Source: Brachycybe producta (lineage: Eukaryota; Arthropoda; Diplopoda; Playtdesmida; Andrognathidae). Taken from it: DNA of 64,000 nt. Of the stretch, positions 42,135 to 56,100 are shown one piece after another. A model generated the notes under the pieces. The model saw only the letters and a list, made by a program, of their open reading frames with translations, did no database searches and was not told the origin of the DNA. The first letter of the stretch is position 1. Each line of letters starts with the position of its first letter. The stretch covers positions 186,001 to 250,000 of the forward strand of contig JAUPFP010000047.1 of assembly GCA_036925085.1 (NCBI GenBank), written 5' to 3'. A program made the position numbers and the translations under genes.

Positions 42135-42427
42135 TTAAGGTGTACCTCTTGGAACTGATGATTATTCTGTCTTTCACGTGCAAAATGAAGAGAAACGTTT
42201 TTTGTTTTGTTTTAGAAACTATAGAAGGGTAGCTAAATCACATTAAGCCTATTTTCATATTGACATTTTTCAAAATAAGCTTTTATGTGAGTTTGAAAAT
42301 GACCCAACTTTTATTTTGAAAGAAATCAACATGAAAATATACTGAAGTTATTGAGTTACCCTTCTAGTTTCTAAAACATTTTTTAGTTTCTCTTATTTGA
42401 AAATCAGTTGTTCATAAACCATCTTAA
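42135..42427. mobile_element. palindromic TTAA MITE family, intact copy
   Basis: 293 bp from TTAAGGTGTACC to ACCATCTTAA, with TTAA at both ends. The inner palindrome has arms AGAAGGGTAGCTAAATC / GAGTTACCCTTCT. This is the best-delimited copy of the family. Confidence 0.75.
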
Positions 42428-44894
42428 TTAAGTTAAAAACAAGATAATTTAGTAAAATCACTGTAGTCAATACAAGGTATACAGTCTAATGGTAAAAAAA
42501 TATATTAAAACAACATCAAAATCTAAATGATGCCCATTTTGAGTATTATAGATCTAGTTATACGTATATTTAGTGCTATTTATGTAAAATTTTGTTGCAA
42601 ACGCAACAAAATTTCATTCAGAAAAACAATTTTTTTAAATTTGGTTTTAAAAATAATGAATAGATCTAATCAATATTTTTGTAAAAATTAATTTTATATT
42701 ATTTACAATATAGGCCTACTGTTACAAAAACTTCATTTAAGTTTGAAATATGAAAATTATTTAAATAGTTATAGTTTCTCAAATAGTTGTTATCTGTAAA
42801 CATTGGACATTTTACATGTTTGCTTTAGCCCTGTATAGCTTTTCATGTTGCGAGCCATAGCTACAGGTAAATAAATACCTCTATTCATTGGTTAATGGGC
42901 AATTATTGATTTTTGGACCGAGTTAACTTCTATTTTTGGGACCAGATTCTTTCCTATATGCTGAGATTTCATGAAGCGACCATCGAAATCTGTATTTTCA
43001 TGCAAATTAGTGAACTCATGTTGCGACTTAACTAAAATTGCAACTAAAACTTACTCCGTGTTAAAAACCCGATTTAAATCACTGTATAGCTTAAAGTCTG
43101 ATTTTTTAAAAAAGAAAATTACGATTTTTAGCAACACAGGGATTGATTACAGACAGGTAGTACGACTGTCATAACAGTAAATTGTCCCCTGTTGCTTATA
43201 TATTAGTAAATGTCACAAACACATATTACAAAGTATTATACTGTATATATAACAAATATACAATTATAATGGACTGTCGCCATTGAATAATGAACGTCAT
43301 AATAAGAATAAACATCATAAGATTGTTATAGCAATCTGGGGCCTCGTTACAGTAAAATATCATAAATTATGATAGAAATTATGAAATTATGATATAAATT
43401 GTGATCGCCTTATGGTGTCACTTTTTGTGCGCTATTATTTTATGACTGTCATATTATGTTGCACGCCAGTTAATGACAGTATAATGGCAACAACAACTGT
43501 TGTACTAATATTTTACTATTTGCTTTTGAGCGATCGAGATATGACAATTTACTGTCATATGACAATCTTATTTTTTCTGTAATGAGGTCTGAGTTTATTA
43601 CATACAAATAAAACTGATTATAATTACTGGCTATTAAACATTGTCACGCTTGCAGTAACTTTCTTATTATAGCTAGCAGAAAAAAAATTGAACAAAGCCA
43701 ATGGTCTAATAGCTAAAATACCAAGTCGAATTTAACTTATGTACCAAAGGCCCATACATGTAAGTCAGTATAATGCAGTCATTGAAGAAACTAAAAAAAA
43801 ATCTTTCATAAAAAACTGTTTCTAATGAATATATTGATACCCCTGGGCCGTGCATATTATTACTTGTCACTTGTCTGTCTGTTTTCTTTCTGAATTGTTG
43901 TTTGGATTTATATGTAAGCATAGATTGATATGCTTCTGTTCTCAAGGAACCATTCATTGATTCATTTTCTGAAGAAGTTCATGCTAGTATATATGTCATA
44001 ATGAGCTTAGCTATCAGAAAATATCAGCCATTTACTCTACTACTAGCCTCCAACCTGCAAGAAAATATGTTGGGTGCGGAGTGCCAATGTGTCAAAGGCG
44101 CGCGCAGCAAGGAGCAATTGGGATGAACGCTGAGGGTAGCAATAGGCCAAATAACTGATATTTCTGAATAGCTAGATTTTCTTCCACCTATATAGGCCTA
44201 CAATATTATTAGTATATATTACCAACAATAGGTAGAGTAAGGGATTCTCACCACTGTAACAAACACTGGAATGCATAAAATGCACACAAACATTATATAA
44301 TTTAAACTTATTATTTATTTTAAAATATTGGCCTCATTGTATTTTTTTTATTTACTTTGTAAGAAAATTGCCTCCACCATTACCACCATCACCACATGTA
44401 TTCCATTATTCAACACGGGTCGTTAATTAGAAGAATTAAAATTCAAGTTGTGCAGGTTCATGGTGGACGGAAGGAGGAGGAGAAAGAGAAGGAGGAAGCC
44501 TGCAGGTGGCGCTTGTGTTCGCCTTTTTTTTTAAAAAAATGTGGCTGTTGATAATAATAATAATAATAAATAATAATATTCAGCTTTTCATTTTGTTTTA
44601 CATGGCAGTGACATGACAGTTTTAACACTTGTTAGCATTGGTTCCATGTGTTCACTTGTCACGGAAAAAAAATCACTCATTGTTTATAGCAGCAACTAAT
44701 GAAATATTCATTTATTTCAAATTTTAAAACATTTAGACAGTTTCTTTTTTTTTTACAAATATAAATTCAAGTTAAAATTTTCATAAATTCGGCCTTTGTC
44801 ATAAAGGGGAATCCCTCTCTTAGTTCTATATATAACGAGAAAAACTCGGAAATGTTGTATATTTGACTTGATAAAGTAGGTCGTTACTTTTATA
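42428..44894. other. probable intron DNA, no exon seen
   Basis: AT-rich with palindromic ATGACAGTCATAT-type motifs around 43400-43570 and an AAT run at about 44548. No coding support. Confidence 0.4.
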
Positions 44895-45060
44895 CGAATT
44901 TTAATTTGAAAAATTACTCTAAAGGCAGCCAAGAAGACCTGTTTCACAGGAACAAATGTCCAATTACAGCATGCGAAATGCATTGCCGAAACCCAAAGAT
45001 AGAAACCCAATAACACTTCCGATGTGGTCTGGTGCAGCTGAAATAATGCATTGTCAGAAA
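44895..45060. repeat. dispersed repeat, copy 1 (copy 2 at about 47150-47290)
   Basis: AATTTGAAAAATTACTCT and flanking AAGAAGACCTG / CCCAATA segments recur at 47150-47290 with moderate divergence. The short minus-strand ORFs there are products of the repeat, not genes. Confidence 0.5.
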
Positions 45061-47149
45061 ATAAGCCCATATAATAAGCCTACTAAAAGTTTACCAGTGG
45101 GTATCATACACTGTAGCCCTGAAATAACTCCTTAACGGGCACTCATATCTTGCCCACATCAAGGTCGAATTCTGTAATGATACTATTTTGTACCATTCAA
45201 GTGTCCCATAGAAAGTGACTGAAAATGCTCAAAATATAAACTTGCTTTAGATCTAATTCTACTCTACCTACCTACCCTACTATCTCCTCTAGATGTAGGC
45301 TGTCTAATGATACAAATATTAAATCTGCCATTTTGAACTTAAAGTTACTTGCTTTTCTATACATCTGAGAGACATAAAAAAAATAGCAAGACATGCAATT
45401 TCTTGTGCAGTGTCCGACATATGGATGACCATATTCACAGCCAAAAACAAATTTGAGTTTAATGAGAAAGAAATACTCAAATTTTACCTTTTTCTAAAAA
45501 ACCTAATGAAATTGCAATTGCAGAAACACGTGTGTAAAGTTCAAGGGACATCCACATAAAACTAGGTATATCTAACTACCTCATGAGTGGGAAGCTACCA
45601 TATTGGACGAATTGTCATTGTGTAGTTAGAAATGGTACTTAGTTAAAGTTGTATGCCATTAAAATGCTCAATTTTCAAAAATTAAAAAGTCCGTTTCGAC
45701 TGAACTTCCTCAAAAAGTTTTCCTCAAAAACTTTGACTTGAAGACTTAGTTTGTTTTTACTTTTGATTTCATTGCGAACACTATTTTATACTTATTACCA
45801 ATTGTTTGATGGAACTTTATTAATTGCCACAAACTATGGCTAATATATAATTACCTAGTTTAAATGATTTCTTCGAAAGAAAGGAAGAAAGTCAGGCAGG
45901 ATTGCTGTATTTGTTTCCTATTTAAAGACACTTTCTTGTCACCCTGTACAGGATACTTATGGAGATTATTTGTAAATTAAATTGTCTTGACATAATCTTT
46001 TACTAATTGAATGTTTGCTTCGAAATAATCGAAACAAAAGTAAATATAGTAATTAAAGTTTTAGAATGGTTATGCAATTATCGCTCGTTTTGAAAATGTA
46101 ACCAACGCATGAGAATATCAGGTGATGATGATGATGTCTTTGTTGATTGTTTCATCTCAGACATCAATTTTACACCCTCGTAATTGCGATACATTGTAAA
46201 GACAGTGTGAAATTTCTTAATTCATAATATCATAGCAAGGACTAATATGCGTCCATGCATATTTATTAATTTTGTAAGGCTAAAGTGAGTCTCTCTCTCT
46301 TTCTTCTTATAGGTCCACAATTGATGAGATGCAATTCTAATCTAATCTTAATTAAAAATGTGTGTGTGACTTAATTAAAAGTGCAATTTTATTCCATCGT
46401 TGTTTTTTCTTTTCTAAATGTTCTGGTCACGGTTCAACATCTACAATATATATGCCTATTACATTAGACATCTTTTCTATCCTCCTTTTTCTTTGTTAAA
46501 TTTGTTGTGGTGTTTTTTTTTTAAATATAATGAATGTTTTATGACGTCATGTTGTTGTTGACTTTCATTTTTCTGCCACGTATTTCACCTGTTTTTTTTA
46601 TTTAACATCTCTATATACAAGTGTCAACTTTTAAGTGAAAAATTCAAGCGAGTAATTGTTCCATATCATAAGTGAGTTACAGGAAATTGCTCTCATAATG
46701 TTTTTCACGTTAACTCCACCCCTATCGTCACCCCCTCCCACCTCTCTTTCCTCCCCTTAAATATAACTTATCTCCACCCCATCAATTTTCATCACGTTTC
46801 TTTCATACAGACTCTTGTGAATTTAGATCTATTATATTTTGTAGAAGTGTGTGTGTGTGTGTGTGTCAGTTATCGTGATAATCCTCTCCTATTTTTTTCC
46901 TCTGAATATCTGCTCTTGAAAACTCTTAATTTGGCATCAGTCTCAGCACGTGCTTACGTCTATTGTGAAGAATATTAAAGGGTTTGCAGGGGGGGGGGAA
47001 GGGTCTAATTCGAACAACTATTGACTATTGGTATAGGTTTATAAATCTGTGTTAACGCCAAAGTGGAAAATCACAATGCACACAATTTCTAAACAATGTG
47101 CCTTACCAGCAATTTGGCGTTCAGAAAGCGTTTTTCTAGCGTTTTTATG
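45061..47149. other. probable intron DNA, no exon seen
   Basis: Simple TG runs near 46850 and scattered palindromes; no splice-supported coding segment. Confidence 0.35.
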
Positions 47150-47290
47150 CATATGAATTTGAAAAATTACTCTGCATGCTGCAAAGAAGAAGGAGGCCTG
47201 AAGGTTCAAGAAGGGGCATTCTGCAAATGCATAGGCAAAAACCTGAAAATAACAAACCCAATACAATAATTTTTCCAAATGTGCCCTGAT
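47150..47290. repeat. dispersed repeat, copy 2 (copy 1 at about 44895-45060)
   Basis: Alignable with copy 1 in the same orientation; family undefined. Confidence 0.5.
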
Positions 47291-47700
47291 GGCAGCTTTT
47301 TAGATACATGCCATTCAAAATCTACGGTTATATTTGTAAATTCTAACAGTCTGTAGTACTAATGGCGCTCATAAAATACCATATAACCTTCTTATAGTAG
47401 CTATAAATTATATAATGTTACGTTGATAACTAATTCAACTAAGCAGTTGCTAATTAATATTGCATTATGTTAGGAAATAATTAGAATTTAGGAATGTGGC
47501 CTATGTTTTCAGTAACAATACTTTTTTTGACGCACAGGGTACAATATTATTATTTTTAATGTAAATTAACTGGTTACTTTAGGCTGTCATATAGCTTTTT
47601 TGTATACGGAATTGGTAGGTCCCCAAATGTTTTGCTGCTTTGGTAGCGACATAGTTTTATTATTTAGAAACATTCTTAGTACTTGACTGTATGACGTGAA

Positions 47701-48106
47701 GCTGGTAGCAAATGAAGTAGCAGTTTCCTGAAACCATTGATTGCATTGGCTGAATGTGATGTTCACACAGTTGCGTGCAGCATATGAGCACTATAGTTGT
47801 CAGCAACCACTTTCAGGCAGCAAATGCTGCATCGCTTGAATCGATCTTTAATTAATCCAGGCAGCCAATAGAGGCAAAACAAACAAATTTGCCTATGGGC
47901 GGCAGATCAAAAAAAGATGAGCATTACATACAATTAAAAAGATTCCTTGGCCATGTGCCATATAGAAATGGAACTAGTAAACTGATGCTTGAAAATGTGC
48001 TCATAGTGCATTGCTGAATCAAAATCGCTGCCTCCTTGAATGTGACGTCAAATGGCGTTTCACATTCAACTGCTGCTTTCAATTGCTGTCTCATTTGCTA
48101 CCGGCC
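47701..48106. mobile_element. MITE with GCTGGTAGCAAATGA termini
   Basis: The left end GCTGGTAGCAAATGAAGTAGCAG is inverted at the right (CTGTCTCATTTGCTACCGGC). GAATGTGATG and CACATTCAA elements lie further in. About 406 bp, non-coding. A diverged relative lies at 49850-50215. Confidence 0.65.
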
Positions 48107-48724
48107 TAACTCTTTTTCTCCAACAGTCTAAAACTATAATTCCAAGAATCCCTATCCTTCCATCTGTAGAAATGAAACGCCAAAATAATAATTTTATGTG
48201 GTGACATATGTTTGATTCAACTGATTGCTTTTTGTTTGGAATTATAATTTTAAGACTTTAAAAATAATTAAAAAGTGTATTAATTAATGTTTTGTATGTT
48301 GTATTAAATTATTAAGAAATTTATTGAATAACAATTTTACATTACAAAACATTTATAGAAAAATCAAATATTTATTCTGAATCAGAAAATTTGAAATATT
48401 CGAATGTGTTAAAACTTATTTTATTATGCAAATTCGCATTTATCCAACAAGACCAGCATTATAATTGTGTAAGATAAGAAGAGTCTTTACACTTTTAGTC
48501 TCTTCATGTAAGGACCTAGGTCTAGGTCAAGCTGAAATGAACAAATGAACGAATCAATTTATTATAGGCTTCTTGGTTCCCTATGCAATTCATTCATTCA
48601 TCCATCACTGAGCATTCATCGAAAGTTTGAAACTTCTTAATGCCTACTGTAAGGTTTTCTAATCACTAGGCCTATAATTCACTAAAGAGGCCTATACACT
48701 GAACATAGTGGTTTCCTTTCAATA

Positions 48725-49334
48725 GATGCTTTGTGAACTGTAACACGAAATGTGAGAAAATACGAAATACATTAAAAATACGATATATTTAAAATTATTT
48801 CGTATTTTCAGTCTAATTTTGCAAGTGTCGTTACGATATTTTTTCTTTTTTTCGTGACGAAAGATTTCGTATATTTCGTTACCACGAAAAAGTCGCGCAT
48901 GCGTGTTTGTTGACATTTTGTTCAAAAAAGCAGCCATATTTTTCCCACTTCAAACGAATGATGAAATATTTTGAAGAAATTAGTGCATGTAATCTCCAGA
49001 AAAGTATTAAATTTACTCAACAAAAAGCAGCAGATGTTAGGTTAAAGGTAGGTTATAATATTTAATTGTTTATTGTTACTTTTTATTTACCTGTATTTGC
49101 TGTTATTACCATTTCCATCCCTTGTTGTCGCCGTCGTGATTTCTGGTTTTAGCAATGCACATAGGTACTTTTTGTTTCAGGTTTTAATTGTAGCCAAAAA
49201 TGTGATTTTTCGTGTTTTATTTTAAGTTTTTTCGTTTTGGCAGATCGCAAACCATTAACGAAATTTAAATACGAAATAAATAAAAAAAACGAAATTAATT
49301 TAAAATATACGACGACGAAAAATCGCAAAGCATC
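48725..49334 (+). mobile_element. 610-bp TA-flanked element carrying a promoter-like site and a candidate exon
   Basis: GATGCTTTGTGA at the left faces TCGCAAAGCATC at the right, with TA on both sides, as in Tc1/mariner-type insertions. The inside has repeated TACGAAAT/ATTTCGTA words, a GCGCATGCGT site (about 48895) and a 30-codon frame at 48958-49047 (MMKYFEEISACNLQK...) that ends exactly at a consensus donor AAG|GTAGGT. This exon may be the element's own, part of a host gene, or chance. Confidence 0.5.
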
Positions 49335-49849
49335 TAATATTCTAAATAACCACTAAATAAATTAGAATGCAGTGTTGCACTTCTTAAACATTGTTTTCAA
49401 AAATATGGAACGCAGCTTGTTATTTCATTCTGTTTTGGGGTTCATTGAAATGTGTCGCACACGTCGCACAGACTTCTAAATACCACAACAAATAACATTA
49501 TGAAGTTCTGACAAAAAAGAATGACCACACAATAAGACTGGAGAAGTTTACTAAAGTGGAAAAAGTTTCAGAATGATTGAATTTATTAGCATTTTCCAAT
49601 TATACACAGTACAAGAAAAGCTCCTAAACTAATATAAAAATAATTATCAGATTCATGCTATTTGCATGCTTGCAGATGTCAGGATATTGTGCTATCCGGT
49701 AGGTTAGATTGTGAATTTCTCAAAGAATTAAATAGATTATAACATGCGAGAAAGATTGAGCTGATTACAAAAATTAATAACGTGACCAGTGTACGAGCTC
49801 ATATTATATGGGCTAGATAACTGCGGTTCACACATAATAATATGCTAAG

Positions 49850-50215
49850 GTAGGTAGCAAATAAGGCAGCAGTTTCCTCAAATGACTCAGGACTTGCAAT
49901 GGCTGAAATGCTAGAAAACAGGCACTTTTACTTGGGTTGGACTAGATATTGATTTAGGCAGCAAACTGCAATGAAGCTACAAAACAATTTGCACATGTGT
50001 AGATCGCATATAATTAATTCAGATGGTTTCTTTTCCTTATGTCAAAGAAATGAAACTTACACTTGGAAACATTGCAAAGAAATTAAACTTGTACATGTAC
50101 TTGGAAACATTGCTGCTTCATTTGATCCATAGTTCAATAAGCTAAATGCTGAATAAAAGTCGCTGGCTGGTTGAATGTGACATCAAAATGGCTGTTCACA
50201 TTTCTGTTTATTTTA
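49850..50215. mobile_element. diverged copy of the GGTAGCAAAT MITE
   Basis: It starts GGTAGGTAGCAAATAAGGCAG and shares CAGTTTCCT, GCAATGGCTGAA and GAATGTGACATCAAAATGGC with 47701-48106. The right end is degraded. Confidence 0.5.
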
Positions 50216-52987
50216 CACCTGAAAAACAAAATAATCTAGAGTTAGAGATGCATTTACACTTTAGAACCGCCTTAAGACACAAATATACGGTAGGCCTATA
50301 GGGTATGAAAAAAATATCGAGCATGTTTTGCAGCTGCTCTGTATTTTTTTTTGTTATAAATATAGTAGTAAGTTTATTTTTATGTTTTTTATTGCTAGTC
50401 ATGAATTACAGTTGTAGAAATGAAAAGTTTTTGATGATATGTATAAGCCTGTTCATCTGATCATCCTAAACAACTGCCTACTAACTCTCCCTTTTTTTCT
50501 TTCTTCTCCTACCTATAGCCTTTTAAAAGTAAAAGTTTTCAAATTTAATGAGGCTAGTGTACGCAATTTAGATAAAAAGATATCCTTGCAGAAATGCATA
50601 AGGTCTTTAATGGTGATTTTTTTTCTCTGTATTTTTCTATACGTGTGTTCCATATTTCTTTCTGTGTTATTATTATTATTAATTTATTATACTTTCTCTC
50701 CCTTTCTTTAGCTTTTATAATGGAATGCAGAAATGACAGTTTTTTTGAACCCCTTTATGCACTTTAGGGGTTTGAGTTTTTGTAACAACGTTGTTACCCC
50801 TCGCTTTTCTCCTTAAATTATTTTTAATTATTATAAAAAAAAGCGAACAGGTCTGAAATTATACTCGTATATACAATATAGGGACTGTAGAAAAAATCTT
50901 TTGTTCCTTAGGGTTGCATTCACCCACTAATTTCGTGCTTTTTTATTCTTTTCCAACTTTGATATTTCTTTTTGTTATAAAAACTTAGGAAGAACTTTTC
51001 TCTAGCTTAATAGTCTTAATTTTTTATGAACTTTTTTTTTGTAATTTTAGGATCAACTCAATCAATTTTAAGATTGTTAGTGATCATTTCATCTCACCTG
51101 GCCAGAAATTCCAATTTTAATCCTTCAAAAGGGGGGGGGGGGGGTAAACTTGAACAAGCCAAATATAACAATGATTAGATTCTGCAAATTATATCAGCTG
51201 TATGTAATGTTCATATGTTGCGTAAATTACTATATTGAGTGTGGATTTTTTTTATGAAATGTACTGAGGGTTGAATCAGTTTTATTAGGGTGCATTTGAG
51301 AACCTACCTACTTCAGTGTGTTCTTATGGCCAGGAAGCGTTTGCGTATGTTGGGCTCTTCGTTTGAAACTGACTATATAGTCACTTCCTCAAGGATTGGA
51401 AGATGATGATTACGATGAGCAGCAGACAATTGCTAATTTGCTAACAGTAATTTTAGTTGAACACTTGCATGATACATATACAGGCATTCTATAAGTGCTG
51501 CTATTTAGATTTTAGGCGCCTGTTTGGGAATATACAGTTTCAGGCATTGTTATTGTAAAAGTTTAGTATCAATCCTGCTATTGTTTTCCATGATCATTTT
51601 CGTTTTGGGCAACTTTACCACATGTGAGAGAAACACTTAAGTAATGCGAGCTCGTACGCGAGAAGCTTTGTATTTCTGGAGGGTATATTAAAGCAAACGT
51701 AGGACCATTGTCATCTGGCCAACTCACTTTATTCTTACAAGAGTTATTTTTGGACTTTTAAGTAACAAAAATTGGGGATCTCGCAGAATAGACAGAAAAT
51801 TACAGGGTGCTTGATCTGAAAGTTCCACATTTCACGTCATGTACATGCGATGCACCCTGTAGATTCTACTGTTTTCCGTTTATTGAAATGGGCCCGTGGG
51901 GGATCGTATGTTCTTCAATTTCAACAGATTGAAGATATAAGTTTCTTTGTGCTGTACATTCGATGTTAACTGGAGGCAACTTCAAAATGCAATATTTAGG
52001 TCTCATTTTCTCTATTATAAGTTTTATACATTAAACATGTATTAAATATGCTACAGGGCTAAAATTGGAAGGCCTACGCCTTTAAAAATTACAGGTTTAA
52101 TGGTGTATTTCAGGACCTGTGTTTTTGTGTGTGTGTTATATACGAGTAAGGCCTAACCCATCTATAAAAGAAAATTACTTGTCTTTTTTTTTCTTCTTCT
52201 TTAATCCTCTGAAGGGGGTTAATATGCATATATACTGTAGGTAATTTTCGTTACGATCGAGTGGCACTTTTTAAGGAGCAGGTTATATATTCTTAAATGC
52301 ATGATGATATGATGCCTTTTTTTTCTTACGTCTTTTACCCCTAATACACATCCTAAGTCAAGACTTGCGTACAACAAGTATATGCCTATAGCTACTATAT
52401 TTATATGACATACAAGTTGTAAGTAACTAATTTCAAGTAGCATTTTCTCATCCACTTAAATAATTAATTCACCTCCTGTAGGCTATATCTAGCTGAGTTT
52501 GAAATTTCAAAGCGACATTTCTATAATGTCGGTATATACATTATGTATGGAGGAAACACATATAGATACAGTAGGGATATATTTTATACGCCTATATTTA
52601 TTATAAGTTAAAACTATTCGAAAATCTCAATTCTATACACACACACTTATTGGTACGTTGGATCTAGCTTTAAATGTCTGCTTATAATTTATAGTAATAA
52701 CAGTGAAACAGACTACAAAAAGATAGGTACTGGTACACTTTTTTTTACAAAGAAAAAAAAATTAAATAAATGTACGTTTAGATGATGTTATTTAGTAATG
52801 GCGTCCAACAAATTGTTCAATAACATGCTGAAAGATGGTAACCAAGAAACTGTTGACATATTGGCAACAAAATGTACAAAACACAACATTCCCATAGTAT
52901 TTACAACAACCACTATTGAACCACCATTGCTAAGACGGTTTGCTAACGTGTTAACATATTAAACTATAGAATCTTGGTGTCTACAAT
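50216..52987. other. probable intron DNA, no exon seen
   Basis: Includes a run of 14 G at 51131-51144. No splice-supported coding segment. Confidence 0.35.
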
Positions 52988-53135
52988 CAGAGCCGGATTA
53001 AGGTATACACATGTCCCTGGGTAAAAAAGATATGCCCTCGATAAATGGTTAGGGCTTACAGACTTATGGTGCTTTTCTATTATAGAATATGCCCCTGGCA
53101 TTTGCCCACTCCGCCCAAGCCTTAATTCGACCCAG
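52988..53135. mobile_element. 148-bp MITE with perfect 8-bp target duplication
   Basis: TCTACAAT precedes (52980-52987) and follows (53136-53143). The termini CAGAGCCGGATTAAGG and CCTTAATTCGACCCAG are imperfect inverted repeats. The 8-bp duplication fits a hAT-like element. Confidence 0.75.
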
Positions 53136-53143
53136 TCTACAAT

Positions 53144-56100
53144 AATGGTTAATGAAGCAGATTATATGTGTAAGTTTGTAAGAAATTGAAAAAAATTTGT
53201 AACATGCCAGCACAGTAAACTGTATTATATTCACTTTCCACCTTGATAGATCTATACTTTGTAATGAGGAAACTAGCCATGGGTTAGTTACATTTGCCCC
53301 GAATCATGAGTAAGTGTATCCTAGAGTTAGTAAAAAAAAACATGTTGCTCTTCTATAACAGCATTAAAAAAACAACAAATAATGCCCTTGTATTTTAAGT
53401 ACAGTTGGTTAATGAGTTATTGCACCAGTGTACAAAACTTGATAACAATCAAAGACATATTCAGTGAGCAGTGCCGCATTGAAGTTCTACTGGTTGCAAT
53501 TTTAAGGTTCCACTTACCCCAGTGGAACTTATACCCAATTATTATTGAATCGCGTTTTAATCTCAGCATAAATCTAATTAATTGCCTTGGGAAGTTATAA
53601 ACAAAGTGAATGCTCAAAAATATAACTTTTAATTTCTTGGTGGATATGGTTTGTTCCTTGGTCTCTTGTTCTTATCTCACTTCTTGAAATCTTAATTTAC
53701 GTGGAATCTTTTCAGATAATTGTTTACAATGCGACACCCGATGAGATTCAAAAATCTAGTTGCAATGTCGTAATTAGTGTCTCGACTCCCACCATAATTC
53801 TGAGATGTGGTGCTACTTACTGTTAGTTACTTCTGTGAAAACATTAGTGTAAAGCAGGTTGAGAAAAAATGAGGGGCTTAAAAATAAAACCATGATGGTG
53901 GACACTCGTAGATTCATAAATGTGTTTTCAGACATAACTGCATACTTTTCAGTCAAACTCCATTTAGGAAGATAAAGTAAATTGCTTCATGATTAGGCCT
54001 AGAACATCAACTGCTCTGGGCTACTTTTAAATAAGCTGCCAAATATACTGTAGATCTAATACGTTTGACCAGTGGCCCTGTGGCCACTCTCCCATGCTTT
54101 CAAAATAGTTTGTCAGGTTATGAAATAAGTGGGAGGTAAGTCATGTACATCTAATAGCTTGGCTCAAATACACGTGTGCTTATAAATTTCTTTTAGCTCC
54201 TGGTGTGCATATTATGTAAATTAATAGGACCTAAGGGGTTTCTTACCAGAGGTAAAAACGAAAAGTCTTAACAAATTTATTTGATTTTTTTTTTAATTTT
54301 AATTTTCACATTTATTATTAGAATATTATTTTAATATAAGGTTGGGTCCTTATTTTTAGACATTAACAGTGTTCAGGTGTTGAAATTACAAAGGACCTAA
54401 AAGGTTAAATCGAAAATTTTGCTGAATGTATGTGTTTACTTTAAGCCATAATTTGAAATTTAAATTTAGTTCATGCCCAATAAAACTGTTCAGAACGTTA
54501 AATGTTATTGATCCGAATATACGAGGAGGAGTGATGATGCTAATTGGATGTAGGCATATAGTCTATATATTTCAAATTTATTCAAGGGAATTCCACTTGG
54601 ATGAGTTTTTATTAAGCTTACGTTAGTGAAACTCACTTTTAAAAGTCTGTATCAATTTATCAATGGGTAAGTTTTTAAGTTGATGTTTTGAATTTATGAA
54701 TATTAAACAGGAATAATAAATTACGGTTTATATAAGGCTTCATTGACAGTCAAGTGAAATTTTAATTGAATATGGATGGAGACTCATGGAGTAACATGAT
54801 ACAATATTAATGATTGAGAGGGGATTGACGCTTGATATAATGAAGGAGGAGGCGGCTCAGGAGGAGGAGGAGGAGAAGGGGAGAAAAAAAAATTTTTTAA
54901 AAAAAAAACAATGCAAGACTTGAAGATTTTACAAATAAAAAAATGTCAAGATAAGGAATTATTGTTTTATTTCTTAAATAACAGTCGAGGTAACTGCAGA
55001 TGAGTCTGGGAAGGATGTTCAACCAAGTGCATTATTAGGGTGGGCCCCATTAGTGACGTCAATAAAATTGTGTACATTTAGAATTCTTTTATTAGTCAAA
55101 ATGTCTCGGATCAACTTTCCCAACTTCTTTCTCAGACCAATAATCTCCAAATCCGGAGTCCTCCCCATACAAAATCAATTAAGAGTCAAAGAAATTGTAT
55201 TAAAAATTTACAAATCAGTAACAGCTGCATTGTATTTAAGTGTAATAATGTATTTTAATGTCATCATATCTTTTTTTTTGGGTGCGTTTGGAAGCACCTG
55301 GCTTTCTTACATGTAAAGAAGTACCGTATTAAAATTTAGCTTCTGACAGCATCACTAGTTACAGAGCGGAAATGTAGATATAGCCAATCGCGATGCAGTA
55401 TAAAATTCTGTCCACTTTGGTTATCTGGCACTGGTCATCAAAATACGTTAACGGCAGGCATATTCTGGAATAATGACGTCAAAATGACTTTGCAGTCAGT
55501 GTCGTGTACCAAAACTGCAATGCTTCCCGTAACATTAATTTCACGTCACTGTTCAATATTGCAGTACTTGCTGGCTGTTAACGTGTATTTAACCTAATTA
55601 GGCCATTATATCAGCTATCGTTTGCTGCTTTGGAGAGTCTACGGTTGCATTTATGGATGAGAACGTTTGTTGCATGGTTAAAAGAATTGTAGAGACTGCC
55701 AGCTTACGGAATACATGCAGCTACGCAAATACATGAAACACTTATGATGCTTTACCCAAAATGCATCTTAAAATTAATTAATTTGTCTATTATTATTAAT
55801 AGCAACTGTCTTCTGCTTTTCGTAATCATTTTACTTTAAGACAATTATTACAACCTTTAAAGGCCCAAGATCTATAAACGTAATTATGTGTCAGTTGCTT
55901 AATTTAAAAAAAAAAATAATTATATAAAATGCTGTAATTATTAGTCGCACTAAATATAATTATTTTAGAGTATTGAAGAATTTCTGCATGGATTATTATA
56001 TTGTGCCACTTTTTTAGCCACCCTGTATGTTGTGATATATTATTCACTTGTGAAGATTTTCTTTTATTTGTTTTAGATCAAATCTAAAGTCCTATTTACA

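Noticed and set aside
44753..45070. 105-codon minus-strand ORF with hydrophobic segments
   Set aside because: Partly shared with the ORF at 47039-47278 because both lie in a dispersed repeat; no splice or domain support.
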